Below, piece after piece: positions 35,301 through 48,415 of a stretch of 64,000 nt of DNA (its first letter is position 1; every line of letters begins with the position of its first letter). The translations under genes were made by a program, and so were the position numbers. This stretch comes from Capitella teleta (lineage: Eukaryota > Annelida > Polychaeta > Capitellidae), in contig KB295744.1 in assembly GCA_000328365.1 (NCBI GenBank), forward strand, positions 4,064-68,063. The letters run 5' to 3'. A model generated the notes under the pieces. That model was not told where the DNA came from. It worked only from the letters and a program-made list of their open reading frames with translations, and searched no databases.

Positions 35301-37892
35301 TGGCGCAACTGGAAGAGGACGTCATGAAACTGGTTCTGAAGCATGGCATGATGGTCTGTCGGATCTTTTTCTTGTGACTTTTTGACTTCACGATTTCTGT
35401 GGTTTTGTAGGTTTTGCAAAGCTGTGTCAGTTGTCTTGGTGCTATTGTCAACAAAGTCACGCGCAATTACAAGCTGGTCAGAGATTGCTTCCAGAAATTC
35501 TTTGGAGTCTTATCTAAAATGATGACTGAGCATCAACGAGACAGTCGCAGTCCTGCATTGGCAAGCAGTCGTCCCACTCTGCTGCGATCGCTGTTCACTG
35601 TGGGACTCCTCTGCAAACACTTTGACTTTGATTCGGAAGATTTTGGAGAGAAGAAGGTATATTGTGGGGTCATTGGCTGTGGCTTTATTTATCACATTGT
35701 GTTTTTCACCCCAGGTTTCGATTCGAGACAAAGTGTTTGATACAATGCTTTATTTCGTCTTCACTGACGATGACGAGGTCAAGCATAAAGCCTTGACCGG
35801 TGTCGGTTTTCTTGTGGTCAGACATTATGAGTTCATGCTGAGTAGAGAGTTGAAAGCTCTCTACAATGAGCAGCTGACCGATAAGTTTGGGTCAGTGCGC
35901 ATGCGATGCCAAGTGTTGCGAAATCTGCAGGCGTATCTGATGGAAGAGGAGGAGAAGATGATGCGGGCGGAGGACGAGTGGAAGAAGAGGCAGGAGGGCG
36001 AGGATCTCAAGGAGATGGGAGACGTGCAATCAGGGTAGGAAGGCAATTACTATCGTGTTAAACCATCATCACTCTCTCCACAGCATGGCCAGTACCATCA
36101 TCCAAGTGTACTTGAAGCAAGTTCTGGAGTCGTTCTTCCATAGTCATTCCCAAGTGCGCATGAGTGCGTTGAATGTTATTATACTTATCCTGGGCCAGGG
36201 GTTGGTCCACCCCGTTCAGGTACTTTTCTTGTATCACCTCTGACCCCACAAATAATTATGACCTCTGTGTACTTAGTGCGTGCCGTATCTGATCAGCATG
36301 GGCTCCGACTGTGATAACCAAATCCGAATCAAAGCTGACGATCAGCTCAAAGACATTGATAAGAAATATCCGGGTTTCATCCAGATGAAGGCCCTGCAGG
36401 GCGTCAAGATGTCTTTCAAGCTCCAGGAGCTCATGCAGCAGGACTCCCAGGAGCCCATCAGGGGCATGCGTGAAGAAGACATCCCGTCAGCACTCAACGC
36501 TTTCATCTACACGCTCATACGAGGCAACTCTGGCCAGAGGCGCGCCCTGCTGTCATCCATGCTCAACATGTTTGATGACACAGCGGTAAGTCATTTATAC
36601 TCTCTGAATTAATTAAGGAAGTTTTGATCTCCTTACTTTCTATGTTGACTTTTGAAAACAATTTCCAATCCCGACAGAAAACACCATTGGCAGAACTAGT
36701 GTATTATGCGGACAACCTGGCCCACTTCCCGTTCCTTATACAGAGCGAGCCTTTGTTTGTCATTCATCAGATTGACATCCTGGTCTCTGTATCAGGATCT
36801 AATCTAGTGCAATCATGCAAAGAGGTGTGCATATATTTTATCGTGTAACTGATAAACTAATTGATTTATTAATTACTCAGGTTTTGAATCCTGCTGAGGC
36901 GGACGTTGATCCAAACAGGAAAGTTGAAGATGACGACGAGGAGGATGTGGATCAGCTTTTGGAGAAACTTCCCAGTGATTGCCGGCAATTCCAGGAACTA
37001 TACATGGGATGCCAGGGCTGTATACTCCTACTGGGGCTCAAGCAGCATCTCAAGGACAACTACGGATTCACTGACGCGTAAGTCATTGGATTGTAAATAT
37101 ACAAACGTTTTCCACTGTCTTTTTAAAAAAAATTGCAGAAAAATCCAGCGGTATTCGCCCACAGACTCTCAAGCAGCAAAAATGTTTGACAAACCGTTGA
37201 ATCGCAAGCATAACGTCAAGTTTAATCCTAAGCAAGCTCTTGATCTGATCAAACAGGGACCTATGCCGGAGTACTTGGATGAGGATGCCAGGCGGGGTCT
37301 GCTTCAAGCTTACATTGATGTCAGTAATTTTGGGAGAAAACAAATCTTTGATTATTTGAGTTTTTATTTTTATTTTTTGTTCTAGTTCAAGCAGCTGATG
37401 TTGAGTATTGATCCTGATGATGAGGAGGACGAAGATGGTGAAGGAGGAACCAAGAAAACGGTTGCACCTCCTCCAGTGACCACAGCTGATCAACCAGCAT
37501 CGGACGGAATCCCCAAACCTGTGGTCATCTCTGCCTCAGGAGACAATAATTCAGTACGTTTTTTGCATCAACCAAAAAAGTTCACATTTATATATTTTTG
37601 ATCTTTTTCACAGAGTGCCCCCCGTCCAGCCGGTCAGTCGTTTAGCATCCCAAGAGTGACCCTACCGATCCCTGCGTCCATCCCAGCGTCCAGCATAGAG
37701 CGCAAGAAACACCGCAGCAGCAGCAGCAGCAAGCACAGTTCTAGTTCTCAACACCACCGCAGTAGCAGCAGCAGTGGCTTAAGCAGAACTCCAAACAAAC
37801 CCAGCAAACACAAGAAAAAGCGAAGGCGTCGAAGGATCAGTGATACAGACGATGATGCCTCTGACGACAGTGACCCAGATTTCACCATATAA
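29379..37892 (+). CDS. NIPBL: Cohesin loader NIPBL / Nipped-B / SCC2, complete
   Basis: Thirty-seven coding exons sum to 2056 codons including a reading through every junction, near fly Nipped-B and shorter than human NIPBL (2804). With MAU2 it loads cohesin onto DNA by stimulating its ATPase. The start MNGEIPSVPITTLAG matches human MNGDMPHVPITTLAG; the acceptor at 29369 shows that the upstream ATG (29358) is intronic. Residues 1-110 are the MAU2-binding region (DHIELKDNL). About 120-450 is low-complexity with acidic and basic runs. HEAT repeats run from about 470 to 1900: VYIEDVIERV, NKPEWPAAELLLSLLGRLL, AARLRKDAVTSK, AIAVRTKAMKCLS, ISVRKRVIKI, RRVNDEEGIKKLVNETFQ, DVVAACRETGYDWFEQLL, QGLVHPVQCVPYLISMG. 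The tail is Ser/Lys/Arg-rich and acidic. Last exon: 37614-37892. The human Lys/Glu-rich middle expansion is missing. Exon 5/6 splicing (30133-30187) is the least certain step. Confidence 0.95.
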
Positions 37893-39560
37893 TTAAAAAG
37901 ACTGACGAGATGAAGATTAATTACTGCCACTGGTTTTATAGGGAAACAAATCCAACAACGAGGGTGCTACATCTGTGTCTAGTGTTGTCCGGAGTCATCG
38001 TTTTTAAACTTTTACTAAGTCAAGTTTTTATCCTTTTTCTTTTTTTTCTTTTTCTTCTTCAGCATTTAGGGTTCTCTTTGATCCCTTTTCTTTTTATAGT
38101 TTAGTTCCCTGTTGTGCTGCCGTTCCATGTTGACTGTTTAGATGATGCACACGTCTCTCATTGTACATAAAACAGATGCATTTATGGTGTGATACCATGC
38201 CATTTCTATTCTCTTTTTCTATGTGAACCCTGAAGTCAAATATGTATTAATCTCCCTTTTTGCAGCAAATGTCGAAGGAAGGGTTTGAGTTGCCATGGCT
38301 CAGAGTATCATGGAGACCAGGAGGCTCTCTGCTAAGCATTTTGTTAATGTATTTAGGTCTTTCTTGTCTGTTGCAGCAGCGGCAGCCGAGAGTAAATATT
38401 ATTTTATCGAGTTTTTTGCTGTCTTCTTCGTTTTCCTTCTTGGGTTTTATGCCTGGAACAATCTCGTTTAATTGGTGTACCTTGTTCTCAGTCTTAGTAT
38501 TATACGAAGGTGGGTCAAACTGTTATGTGCCGGGATGGCAGGACGCACATTCTCAGCCTAATTGGCCAGCATTGTGATCCAGTCTTTGTAGTAGACAGCC
38601 TTTTGGGCTAGCCAACGGAGAACGAACTGGCGTTTTTCTGTCATTCATATCGACTTTAATTAGGATTGTATTTCAGTTTGAAAGTCATTGGTATGACCCT
38701 GTCTAGTTTCTATTGACTTATGCAGCCTTAAAATTGAAAAATACGGCTAGCTGGCTTGTTAATTTATCCTTTTTGACCACAGTCGTCAATTAATGGGTAT
38801 GTATACGTTACGTATTTTTGCATAATTGATTTTATTGATGAAAAAGTTCTAATTCTTTTCATTTTATTTTATAACATTTTTTGTTGCGATATGAATGAGG
38901 ATCACTTTGGTGAAAACTTATTCATATAACTACAATTTTAGCAGAGTTATACGAAACTATCTGAGACATTTTTTAAAAAACTTCTCTAAAACCGCACATT
39001 TCAGCCAAAAGTAATCACTTTCCAGCTTAGGGTGCAACTGGTATCCGTATTACGGGTTTTACATGCAATTACATGTAAATGAAATCTATGGACGTAGATA
39101 GTTTATGGATAAACACATTTAGAAAACTGAAATACGTAATATTGTCCTATTGAACACACCCCTACCATGTTCATAACGTGTTTCTTTCCATAAGCTACCA
39201 CTTTAATACTGCTATCACGCCAAAGCGTTAACTAGGGATGTTGAATATCATAAAAATCACTGTCTCGTCTTGGACGTAAAAAAAAACTAATTAGCATGAT
39301 TACATCGTTTGGTCCAGGAGTAACCGTGACAAAAACAATAGTCCAGTCAATGAAGCTTCAGTAAAGGGATGGGAAACTGAATTTTAAGTGATGTTCTATT
39401 GACTCATAGCACTAATTGATAGCCTTCCGTGCCAAGAACACCATGCCTGGATGCAAGCGTAAGGAAATAATGCATTCCGAATATCGGGGTTAGCATTGCG
39501 CTTATGGGAGAATGGCTTTCATTGCAAAGTATAGGAGGCAAACGTCAGCTGATGGCTTGC
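37893..39560. other. NIPBL 3' region and spacer
   Basis: The T-rich 3' untranslated sequence has no canonical AATAAA close to the stop; AATTAAA overlaps the stop codon. No further exon is seen. Confidence 0.35.
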
Positions 39561-39563
39561 CGT

Positions 39564-39682
39564 GATTGGTCCCGTTGCCCTCGTGAAGCTATCAATTTCA
39601 GCCAATCAGAGCAGACCATTTTCGCCATAAAAGGACTGCACTCTGGTTGACCCTTTTACTGTTTCAGGATGAGAAACCATGG
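39564..39682 (+). promoter_or_regulatory. Orphan promoter-like block with a tiny ATG exon
   Basis: In order: GATTGG (39564-39569, inverted CCAAT), CCAATCAGAG (39602-39611), CATAAAAGG (39626-39634) as TATA box, a pyrimidine stretch CCCTTTTACTG, then ATG at 39669 followed within 13 bases by a donor-like G-GTAGGT. The spacing is that of a pol II core promoter, and the short ATG exon recalls ribosomal-protein genes. No downstream exon is found; a T run and a fold-back repeat follow, so it may be orphaned. Confidence 0.4.
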
Positions 39683-39723
39683 TAGGTGTCCTAGAAAATC
39701 GCTTGTTATATAAGAAAAATAGC

Positions 39724-39727
<4 letters not shown>

Positions 39728-39758
<31 letters not shown>
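39728..39758 (+). repeat. Poly(T) run of 31
   Basis: Uninterrupted T run; its length equals that of the poly(A) run at 40538-40568. Confidence 0.9.
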
Positions 39759-40044
39759 CGCGCCTGACTGGTGGCAAAATGATTATTCTATCTATTTCCG
39801 AAAAGAAAAAAAAAATATCCAGTGGTTTTGTCGCAGGACACGCTGATATGACGAGGCCCATTGTAAAAGATGGGGAACTCGGTGTTTCATCACAGCTCCT
39901 GATGTCACGCCTAATTAGCAATATATCTTCCGCGATATCGTTAGCGATGATATTTCTTGTGTGGGCCAGGCATAGGAATCATTTTTGGTGCACCAAATAA
40001 CGACTCAAAGTCCATTTTCAACCAGTTTTCCTTCCCTTTAAGGG

Positions 40045-40536
40045 TTTGACAATTACATGTATTAATTTTTATACTTGATATATCTGGTGCAGAATTGAAA
40101 ACTGCGCAACATATCTAAGAATACCTAAAATCAGATCATGGGGGTTAAAAAAGGGGGTTTAGTGTGTTTCTTGAAGGTATCATTTATGACATGTTAGGAC
40201 CAATATTTACCACTGGTATTGCGCCCAAGATATCGAATGGGTATTTCTCTAGGAATGATTCACTAAACGATAATGTTCAGCTGTTTGGTTTGTAAACGGA
40301 GCAGCTAAAATATTAATTGTGTTGCAATTCTGTGAGTGTTAAACGATAAATGAACTGGATTAATGGGGGTAAACCCGATACGGGGTTACAAATTGCAATT
40401 ATTATTTTAATTATTGGAGACGAAATCAGATTTATAACAATTTATCATGATATTACATGACATTGTGTATTATTTAATTGGTGCATTTTTAAAGCATCGA
40501 CTTGTATCTGCTTTAATTCTAGAGATATGACAATTA

Positions 40537-40570
<34 letters not shown>

Positions 40571-41125
40571 AATAAAAAAGTAAATAAAATAATATAAATA
40601 AAATAAAGAATAAAATAAAATAAAAATAGCCAAATTCAGCATTTAGGGGGTAAGGCAAGTAATTTGGATTTTATTTCAATACGGCTAACTATGTATTCGC
40701 TGTACTTGATATCCACGTTTTGCCAATTGCATGAGCTACAATCTGATGTAAGTTGCAAACCGCTATCTATAGATAATTTGATGCTATGGGAGAAGATGTG
40801 AGGTCAAAGTTTCGAAATCAATGTCTCAGCACTAGTTTTTTGTTCTCCAGGATTCGATAAAAAAAAAAAAAAAAAAAAAATAGCGGGAAATTAGTGCTAT
40901 AGTGGATCATTCCTTGATGGTAATACCCATTCGACATTTTGGGGCGCAATACAAGTAGCGATACCTATGAGAAACACACTAAACCCCTTTTTTTTTCACC
41001 CCATGACCTGATTTCATACCCATGTAACTTGAAGGGCCACGGACGCGACAGAGTGTGAATTGCAGTTTTGGATTCCTGGTGCCATGTAATAATATATGCC
41101 CAGTCTTTGAATTGTCAAAAACCGA
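40045..41125. mobile_element. Fold-back element of about 1.1 kb, non-coding
   Basis: Sequence near 40045-40265 recurs in inverse at about 40895-41125. Matching blocks include GGGTTTAGTGTGTTTCTTGA against TTTAGTGTGTTTCTCAT, ATTGCGCCC, TCGAATGGGTATT, ATCAGRTCATGGGG and AAAACTGC. Arm identity is perh. 65-75% by eye, so it is old. The interior holds two long A runs (40538-40568, 40859-40880) and no open frame. Exact ends and target duplication could not be placed. Confidence 0.55.
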
Positions 41126-41288
41126 TCATTTTAGCGCCGTGCAGCGATTTTACAAGAAAAGAACCCCCGCGACGTTTTCCCGCCAAAAACATCGCTGGGG
41201 TTAAGTTCTGCATCTGACGTTAGATGCTTCCTGACCCAATATCAGAGAACGCTCCATTTCATCATGCTATTCATGACTGACGTGGAAA

Positions 41289-41675
41289 TTACGCATGCGT
41301 TACGTGAAGTGAAATAGTAATCTCGCAATTTGTTAAATATAATATATTCGTAGGTGATCGAACAGTAGGCATGAACTGATTATACATTCGACCCACTGGT
41401 AAAGTACTAGTTAGTAAATGATGTATGCAAGCGCTGTTCGCTTGCTTCGCACGCTTTCCGTGGAAATCAAAACAGTGTGCATTAATTAGGTCAGCTTCGT
41501 GTTTTGTGCTACGACACATATTCGTTTTTGTCCCCGGAAAAGACTGTAGTATATCTAACAGTACATGTATCTTCAAATGCGAATTTTCTTGATTGCAGTT
41601 TAATGCTCCGTTTCCTAGTATCTCGTGGTATGGTTTCTTGGAATGTCTCGTTTTAGTCTCTTCGCCATGTCTCAT
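41289..41675 (-). other. Unrecognised open frame of 128 codons
   Basis: The longest clean frame in this intergenic block runs from an ATG at 41675. It has no signal peptide, membrane segment or family resemblance, and no splice context. It lies just beyond the 3' side of the LINE fragment and could be LINE-related or chance. Confidence 0.15.
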
Positions 41676-41884
41676 TTCCGAGAAGTCGTGCTGATATATA
41701 TATTTATTTTCTACTTCTTGATAATCGTATTATCGTCTGCATGTATACATGTAAAGTAGTAAACAATATTTTCAATATTAATATCATATTGATATATTCC
41801 AATTATATATGCTGAGGAGGTCTATTATTAGTGATGTTTCGCTGATAGAAATGGCATTGTGACTCATGAGAGACAAGGAGCTCA

Positions 41885-42800
41885 TTATATCATGGCAAAC
41901 AGTTCTGTTTTTAAATAAGTAGTGCGTGGTGAGCCTAATAAGAAACGAATACATTTCCTCCAGCTCACATCAAAATGAGACCTGGCTGGATCACTGAGGT
42001 CGACTAGTTGTATACCAGATAGTGGCATACAGTATATCTTAAAAAGAAAATACACGTACGGTGATTCTGAGGGAAGGTTTTTAAAATGAGTGTAAAGCAT
42101 ATTTATTTTTGTGGCAATTTCGCGGCATAAAGAAGCTACTAAATCTGTCTGGGAGACAGTGTCGAGTACGTCAAACGCCAAGGTGTTTCTCGGAATCGAT
42201 TCGTTCGGAATCGCCTTCCCATGAAACTAATTGAAGGATTGTCGGTCCTGTCTCCAGCATTAAAAACAATAAACCTGGTTTTTAACGCGTTAAAAAGTAC
42301 GCCAAATTTTAGAGCAAAAACTACGCACACACGGAGAAGGTTGCTAAAAATCCGTATGCGAAGGCGCCACAGAATTTGGATCCAATGCGGCATCCAGCGT
42401 TTGAGTTCTTGAGCCTATAGAGAGTAATTCATATACATTACAATGTCATAGAATCGGAGAAAGAACGCCTCGATCCTTGTACGTTTCACTCCGTTCTTAA
42501 CCCCAAAATAGTCGCTCCGTTTGTCACCCCATTCGACACACGCTATTCGATTGAAGTACTGGGAGATGAGCATACGTGAAATTAGTGCACAAGAATTCTC
42601 GATGCTCGAGCATCTGGAACAATGGCATCCGTTGAAATGCCTTCGAGGCATCAAGTAAACATACATAAACTGGACTTCCTTCTTTGCTAAATTTGTTAAT
42701 TACTTCATTAGCAAAAAAGAGCATTACCTCGTTGGGTACCTTTTCTTTAAATCCGAATTGGTATTTTTCTTCTGTTCATTTTATACCACTTGTGTGTATG
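41885..42800 (-). mobile_element. Non-LTR retrotransposon (LINE) ORF2 fragment, broken
   Basis: Read on the minus strand, conceptual fragments show reverse-transcriptase and C-terminal hallmarks in order: QFGFKEKVPNEVMLFFANEV, VYVCLLDASKAF, CVEWGDKRSDYFGVKNGV, FGVLFNALKTRF with a GRRFRTN block, and SWRKCIRFLLGSPRTTYL. The order is that of a Jockey/CR1/L2-like LINE. The frame changes at least twice, part of the palm domain is missing, and the usual Asp after LDASKAF is Gln, so it is a decayed, 5'-truncated copy. The clade cannot be assigned by eye. Confidence 0.75.
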
Positions 42801-45800
42801 AATAAAGATATGTATATTAGTATTAGTGTAATAAATGAAATGAAATTGTGTTGAGTGAGTGCGTTATGATGTGTGAAATGCGTTATGAAAATTCTGAATC
42901 GATTGTTGTTGTTTACATTAGAATCATTACGTTACTTTCTTGACAATCCCGTCGAGATTTTGTCAACCGGAAAACTCAAAAGTTTCCTGGAAAAGACGGA
43001 TTATATATTGGTTATATCGTGGGAAATTATTGGTTATTTGGTAAAACTCATATCCAGCATCCGTTCTCACGACTCCAAACCGCTCGTCATCGGGCAAAAC
43101 GGATGATTTCTGGAATTTATGGATCATAATGGTGGGCTCGCTGTAGTATGTCAGCTACATAATGGTGAGCTTGAAATCGAAATATCAATATACTAGTATA
43201 GTAATATTGTTACCAGGTTACAATGTGAATGTAAAATATCATCAGATGAAGATACATATTTGATTACAGTGACAACGTCGCTCTTTACTCTATAGTATCT
43301 ACGTCTGTAATAAACTATCGTTGACTGATAGGCGATATCGATGATTGGTTTACGAAATATAACATATTCATATTGTGAATTTGCTTACATTTGCATCACA
43401 TGATTGTGAAAGTTATATTATGGCATCCATTATTCAGGCCTATGTAATGTAGTATCATAGATATGTAATATATTATATATATATGTTTATTCGTTCCTCA
43501 TCGAACATCACAATAATTCAATATAATAACAATAATTCAGTGAATATAATAACAATAACGACAATAATTCAGTGAGAGAGAAAAAAAAAAAAAAAAAAAA
43601 AAATAAAAAAAAATAATCTATAATTATATGTCTTTTAGTGTAAAGACTATATGCAAATTGTGATTCAGACAGTTTTAGCCTTTATAATTTAGAGGCATAT
43701 GATTATGTCTTCTTTGCAATTTTTATTTCTAGTTAATCCGCGACTACGTAGTACGTTTGATCGTGCATAAGGATAGAATGCTACAAAAGAGTCTCTTCTA
43801 ATCCTTGCTCAATTGTTGAAAAGAAAGAAGAAAAGAAAGAAGAAATAATTAATAACCATATCCTCATGCAGATAGTTTTCAGATGGCCTTAGTTTGCACC
43901 CATATATTATTACTCCACATATCACTAAATTACATGTTCTTGAATGCATGCATATGTGATAGCATTACAAGCATCCTTGGTGCACATATTGTTGCATCCA
44001 TGCCGTTTTCTTTGGCAGTATGCAGGTACATTAATTGCAGACAGAAGGAGCCATATATCCCATAATTCCCATTTATAGCTGTATGACGATTCCTATCCTT
44101 GTATGATATATCATTACAATTAACTCGTCCGATCTGGCGTCGACATGGCGCCAGCTACTAGTAATTCAAACTTGCCCGCATGATATAGGTGCCTGCAGGG
44201 CTCACAGGTTTCAGTTTTTAACTGAGGATTGAGCAAAAATCTATTGCTTGGGGTTGACCAAAGAATCTGCCGTTTACATTTTATTTGGAGAGCTAAGTTT
44301 TAACTCGCCATCTGGCAACCATTCTTGATACTTTTACTCGCCAAGGAAAGTTTTTACTCGCGAGTAGTTGAGTCTTACTTCGACCCCTGTATATAAGCCT
44401 TGATGCAGGGGAAGCCCCAGTTGTGGACCTCTTCCCTGCTCTTATTATTATGGCAATTGGAGTATCAGTGTAAAAAGAAGCAGTCTGGAGAGAAATGTTG
44501 TCATCAAAGAAAGATGAGCTGTGGTTTACAATTCGTACATAGTTTCCCATTTGATATCTGAATCCACGCATCATAGTATCCAATGTAATGGTCTCCACTT
44601 GATTTACTTCCCTGAGAACTATCAGAATTCAATATAACTATATGACATAAAAACTGTTGATACTTATACAAACTGAAGCTATATTTAATATTATGCCCAT
44701 GTACAGAGTGGGCCAAAAGTAGTTTATCCACTTAATGTTAAAGATCTCAATGCTTTTCAATGGTGCTATGCATTTCTGAGAATGTGTTGCAAAACAGATT
44801 GCAGAGTAAAAATTACACAAAGATAAGAGAAATAAATACTTGGTATGGTTAGTCTAATAAGCATTTCTTAATGCTTGTTCAGGGGCTCATTTGATTTTAC
44901 TCTCTTCGCGATCACACCCTACTCACATTTAAATGTTCTTCCTTCATTCAAAATCAACTTTTTATTTAATTTCTTTGCATTAATCGGCCCAAAATAACAT
45001 ATTCAATCCATACCAGGTAGTTATTTTTTGGAATAATTGATACATTTCAGCCAATTTTAGAGTTTTGTTTTTAACACGGGGTAGATAGACTACTTTTGAC
45101 CCCTCCCGCCGAAACCCGTATTAAGTCGACATAATTATTGTCTCCTTTCTAGCTTTTAATGCTTTCTAATAGCTGATACGAATTCATTCAGATTGATGCA
45201 AGAATTCTCTAAATCGGAGCAGTAGTTCAAATGTTACAACCTGTTTACCTGTCAACCCCACTCATAATCGAAGATGAGAAATTCGCGTTAAAAGGTTGGC
45301 AAAGATTCAAAATGAGTCAACTGCCAATACAATAGGCTAAATTATACACAAAATATAACAACTTATTGGTCACAGACTGACATGCTTCTTGTATGTGAGG
45401 TAAGAGGAGATTTTCTTTATTTCACAATCACAACATGAAAATCATCACTTTGAACCCATCTGACCTCTCAACTTCTCAAGGCTTGTTTCTCTGGAATATG
45501 CTCAGCGACTTAGTGCTGGTTTCGGCGCGAGGGGTTACATTACATATAGCATAATAAGCCTTTTGCTATTCATTTTGAGCATGTGTCATCATCATGTATT
45601 ACTTCATACAAAATATTAAATGTATTTGCCATTTTACACAGGTCTAATGTTTTTCTCAAAGACCTAATAGTTGTGTCTGTCACTCACCCGTTTTCAAATT
45701 TAATCATCCCATTACATGCGCCCCCCTTTGAATGCAAAGCGTGAGTTTCCATTGTCATTGCCCCTATTGGCGTTAGGTGTGTGACTGTGAGCACACTATG

Positions 45801-47024
45801 TGCATATACAGGTATAATGCTGTGAAGATAAGGCCGTCTAGCTTATCCTATCTTTTTACTCTTCTATCAATTAATTGTGATGAGTTTAAGTTGAAATCTA
45901 AATCCAACGAGATCCACATGTGTCCTGTATATTCTCATCTGTCGAATTGGTCTTCATCTCCATGAAATGGCACTAGGGCTGGCCGAAGCTTCCAATTTGG
46001 CTGCTCAGCCTTTTACACGATTCGGCTCTAAATGAGACTCCTGCATAAACAATTGTTATCCAGCTATTACAAAACCCACTGTGAGCAAGCATAGTTTTAG
46101 AGAAATGCGAAGATATTTCGTCCTGACGTTACAATGTATGAGGCTCTATATTCACTCAGGATTCAATTTAAACCCTAAATTTCCAAGTTTGAACCTTCAA
46201 AGTCAGAAAAGATGGTTGCTGTCATATAGTACGTCGATTCTTCTGCATTCCTTTTCCTTCTGTTGCCTTTTGTTCAATCTAAAGATGAATATTGATGAAT
46301 TGTGTTGATTTGTCTTGGGATTGAATGAGTGCTTTTTCATTTCCTCGTAATCCATGCTCGTAATTATGAATATTCAGCAGCAATCCTTTATACCAAATTG
46401 TGTCATTGCAAGTTCAACAGTCTCTTTCTGAAGTTTCCCTGCCTTTCACTCTTGAACATATATGTGACTCATTAGATTACCCACTGCGCCAGCAGGCATC
46501 GCCACATTGATACCTCTGTATAATGCAGAAGCAGCTCTTGCCTTTTACAGTCTAATTTCAGTAATTTGTCTGCTATGAAATTCGTCTCATGTCCTCTCTC
46601 GTCTTCATCGCCATAAAAGGCACTCGATTCGATTGTTATCTCAATATATTCTTCATGATCGGTGGATACTATTTTTTATTAGTGTTTATAGATTTGCACC
46701 GTGTGACCTCAGGTTAATGAGAAAGCCAGTGCATATTGTGGCTGTTCCATCTCTGTTGTCAGAGTTAATTTTTTACATAAAAAAAGTCAGATTCTTCTGT
46801 ATGGATTTTCCTAACTTTGCTATCTTTCAGATTTGAGTGAAGTGACGAACACTCATACGCGTATATGTTATATACCTACCTCTATGTACTATTATTTACC
46901 CAGTGTGGTACTCGTGAATACCAGATTGACATACAGCACTAAAAGGTGCGATGATGACTAAATCTGTTCCAATGTCAGAATTACGATTGAATTGTTACAA
47001 GGCTAACAGAACAATGGCTCAGTG
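42801..47024. other. Intergenic AT-rich stretch
   Basis: No gene is recognised. It contains an A run (about 43579-43603), an AACAATAATTCA-type repeat (43508-43575), micro-element copy E and a TATA-like CCATAAAAGG near 46611. Confidence 0.35.
43125..43166. mobile_element. TAGC micro-element copy E (24 bp) with 9-bp target duplication
   Basis: The element is 43134-43157 and lies in the reverse direction: its complement is TAGCTGACATACTACAGCGAGCCC read as one 24-mer (left 21 bases identical to copies C and D). CATAATGGT flanks it exactly (43125-43133, 43158-43166). It lacks the GCTA end. Confidence 0.65.
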
Positions 47025-47092
47025 CATTAATGTATTAATGTAATAATGTATTAATGTAATAATGTAATAATGTATTAATGTATTAATGTATA
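47025..47092 (+). repeat. Tandem repeat of TAATGTAT / TAATGTAA units
   Basis: About eight degenerate 8-9 bp units in a row. Confidence 0.7.
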
Positions 47093-48415
47093 TGCCAACA
47101 TCGTGTACGCAGCAATCACATGGTTTCACATCTGATTATCATTCTGGGTAATATGGTTGGACGTTGTGTATTTTTTTTTTTTTTCAAGTTAAGCGGACAA
47201 ATTAATTACGTTCTCTTTTGTGCAAATAATTATTGTTATATCGAGAGTTTTTTTCATGTGAGTTTTCTCAATTTTTCTACGGTTTTGTTATATATATACT
47301 GTTTTTTTGTTTTTTTTTGATACTTGAAGTAACTCAGAAATTTGATAATTATCACCTTTCATATACCTTCACAGTAGGTGTGTTAATTAAACTGTTTTTG
47401 TTTCTTTTTTTCCTATAGATACATGCATATTCAATTATTTATAGAGGAGACTTGTTAATTGGACTGTGGCGCCGCACGCATGTGTTAATGTGGTTTCAAT
47501 CTCTGCATTTAGATTGTGCGCCAAATTGAATAGGTTTCAGTGAACAAAACAACAGAACATTGTGATCATATAATTACATGTATACACATTTATGCGTTAT
47601 AGTCTGTTGCTTCCAAGTACATATTCTGAAGCTAGTTGAGAATTATATTTGATCTAAAATACGACAAGACAAAGACATAGTTTTCACTTGCATCGTGGCG
47701 GATTTGGATAACCGTTGATTAAACATGTATGAATGGTGCAGAAAATGTGGAAGAAGGTGTAATTTGAAAATTTCTTTTTATCAGGCTCCTCGTGGCCACA
47801 TGACTCAATTCACTCTGTCTGCATGTCTATGAAAAGAACCAGTTCATTTAACAACACTTAATTAACATTGATCACCGCGTTGAATCTGCAGACAGCATAA
47901 CAACAATACTCCTCAGAAGCCGAGTTGTACGCGGAGCCGTAAAGCAAATAAATTCCCCCCGGTTTATTAATGTGTATGTTAATAAAGTACGTAATAAATA
48001 AACATGCCATCGATGCCAGGATAAGGGTTCTAGTCAGGGGTGCTGGTCGCGCCCCTACGGCATCATCAGGTGGTCGTCGTGGGCTGCAAGCAACGAAACC
48101 CACGATCATTGATTTCTTCCTTCTCGTCTTCCTCGGTCGCTAGATCTGCCGCTTCTGCCTTCGCCTCAACCCTCAGTCCGTGTTGTACGCTGCCCCTCGC
48201 GCCGTCCGTGTGAACTGCTGGCGCATAAATTCCCCCATTTCAGGATTTCCTATCATTGAGGTCAGTTCATTTGATGGTCATCGCTTGTCCATCTGCTCAA
48301 ACCTTTAACCTGATTGTATTTGTACTTGCTTGAATTTAGCTGTCTTTTGGCTCAAAATGCGATTTCGTCTTCCATCTGTCCATCCCTGGATGAGAAATGC
48401 GCGCGTGCATGAGAC

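Noticed and set aside
40445-40658. Frames rich in Phe/Tyr on the minus strand
   Set aside because: Translation of A-rich simple sequence.
48000-48240. GC-rich stretch as a coding exon
   Set aside because: Stops interrupt the plausible frames on both strands and no splice sites bound them.
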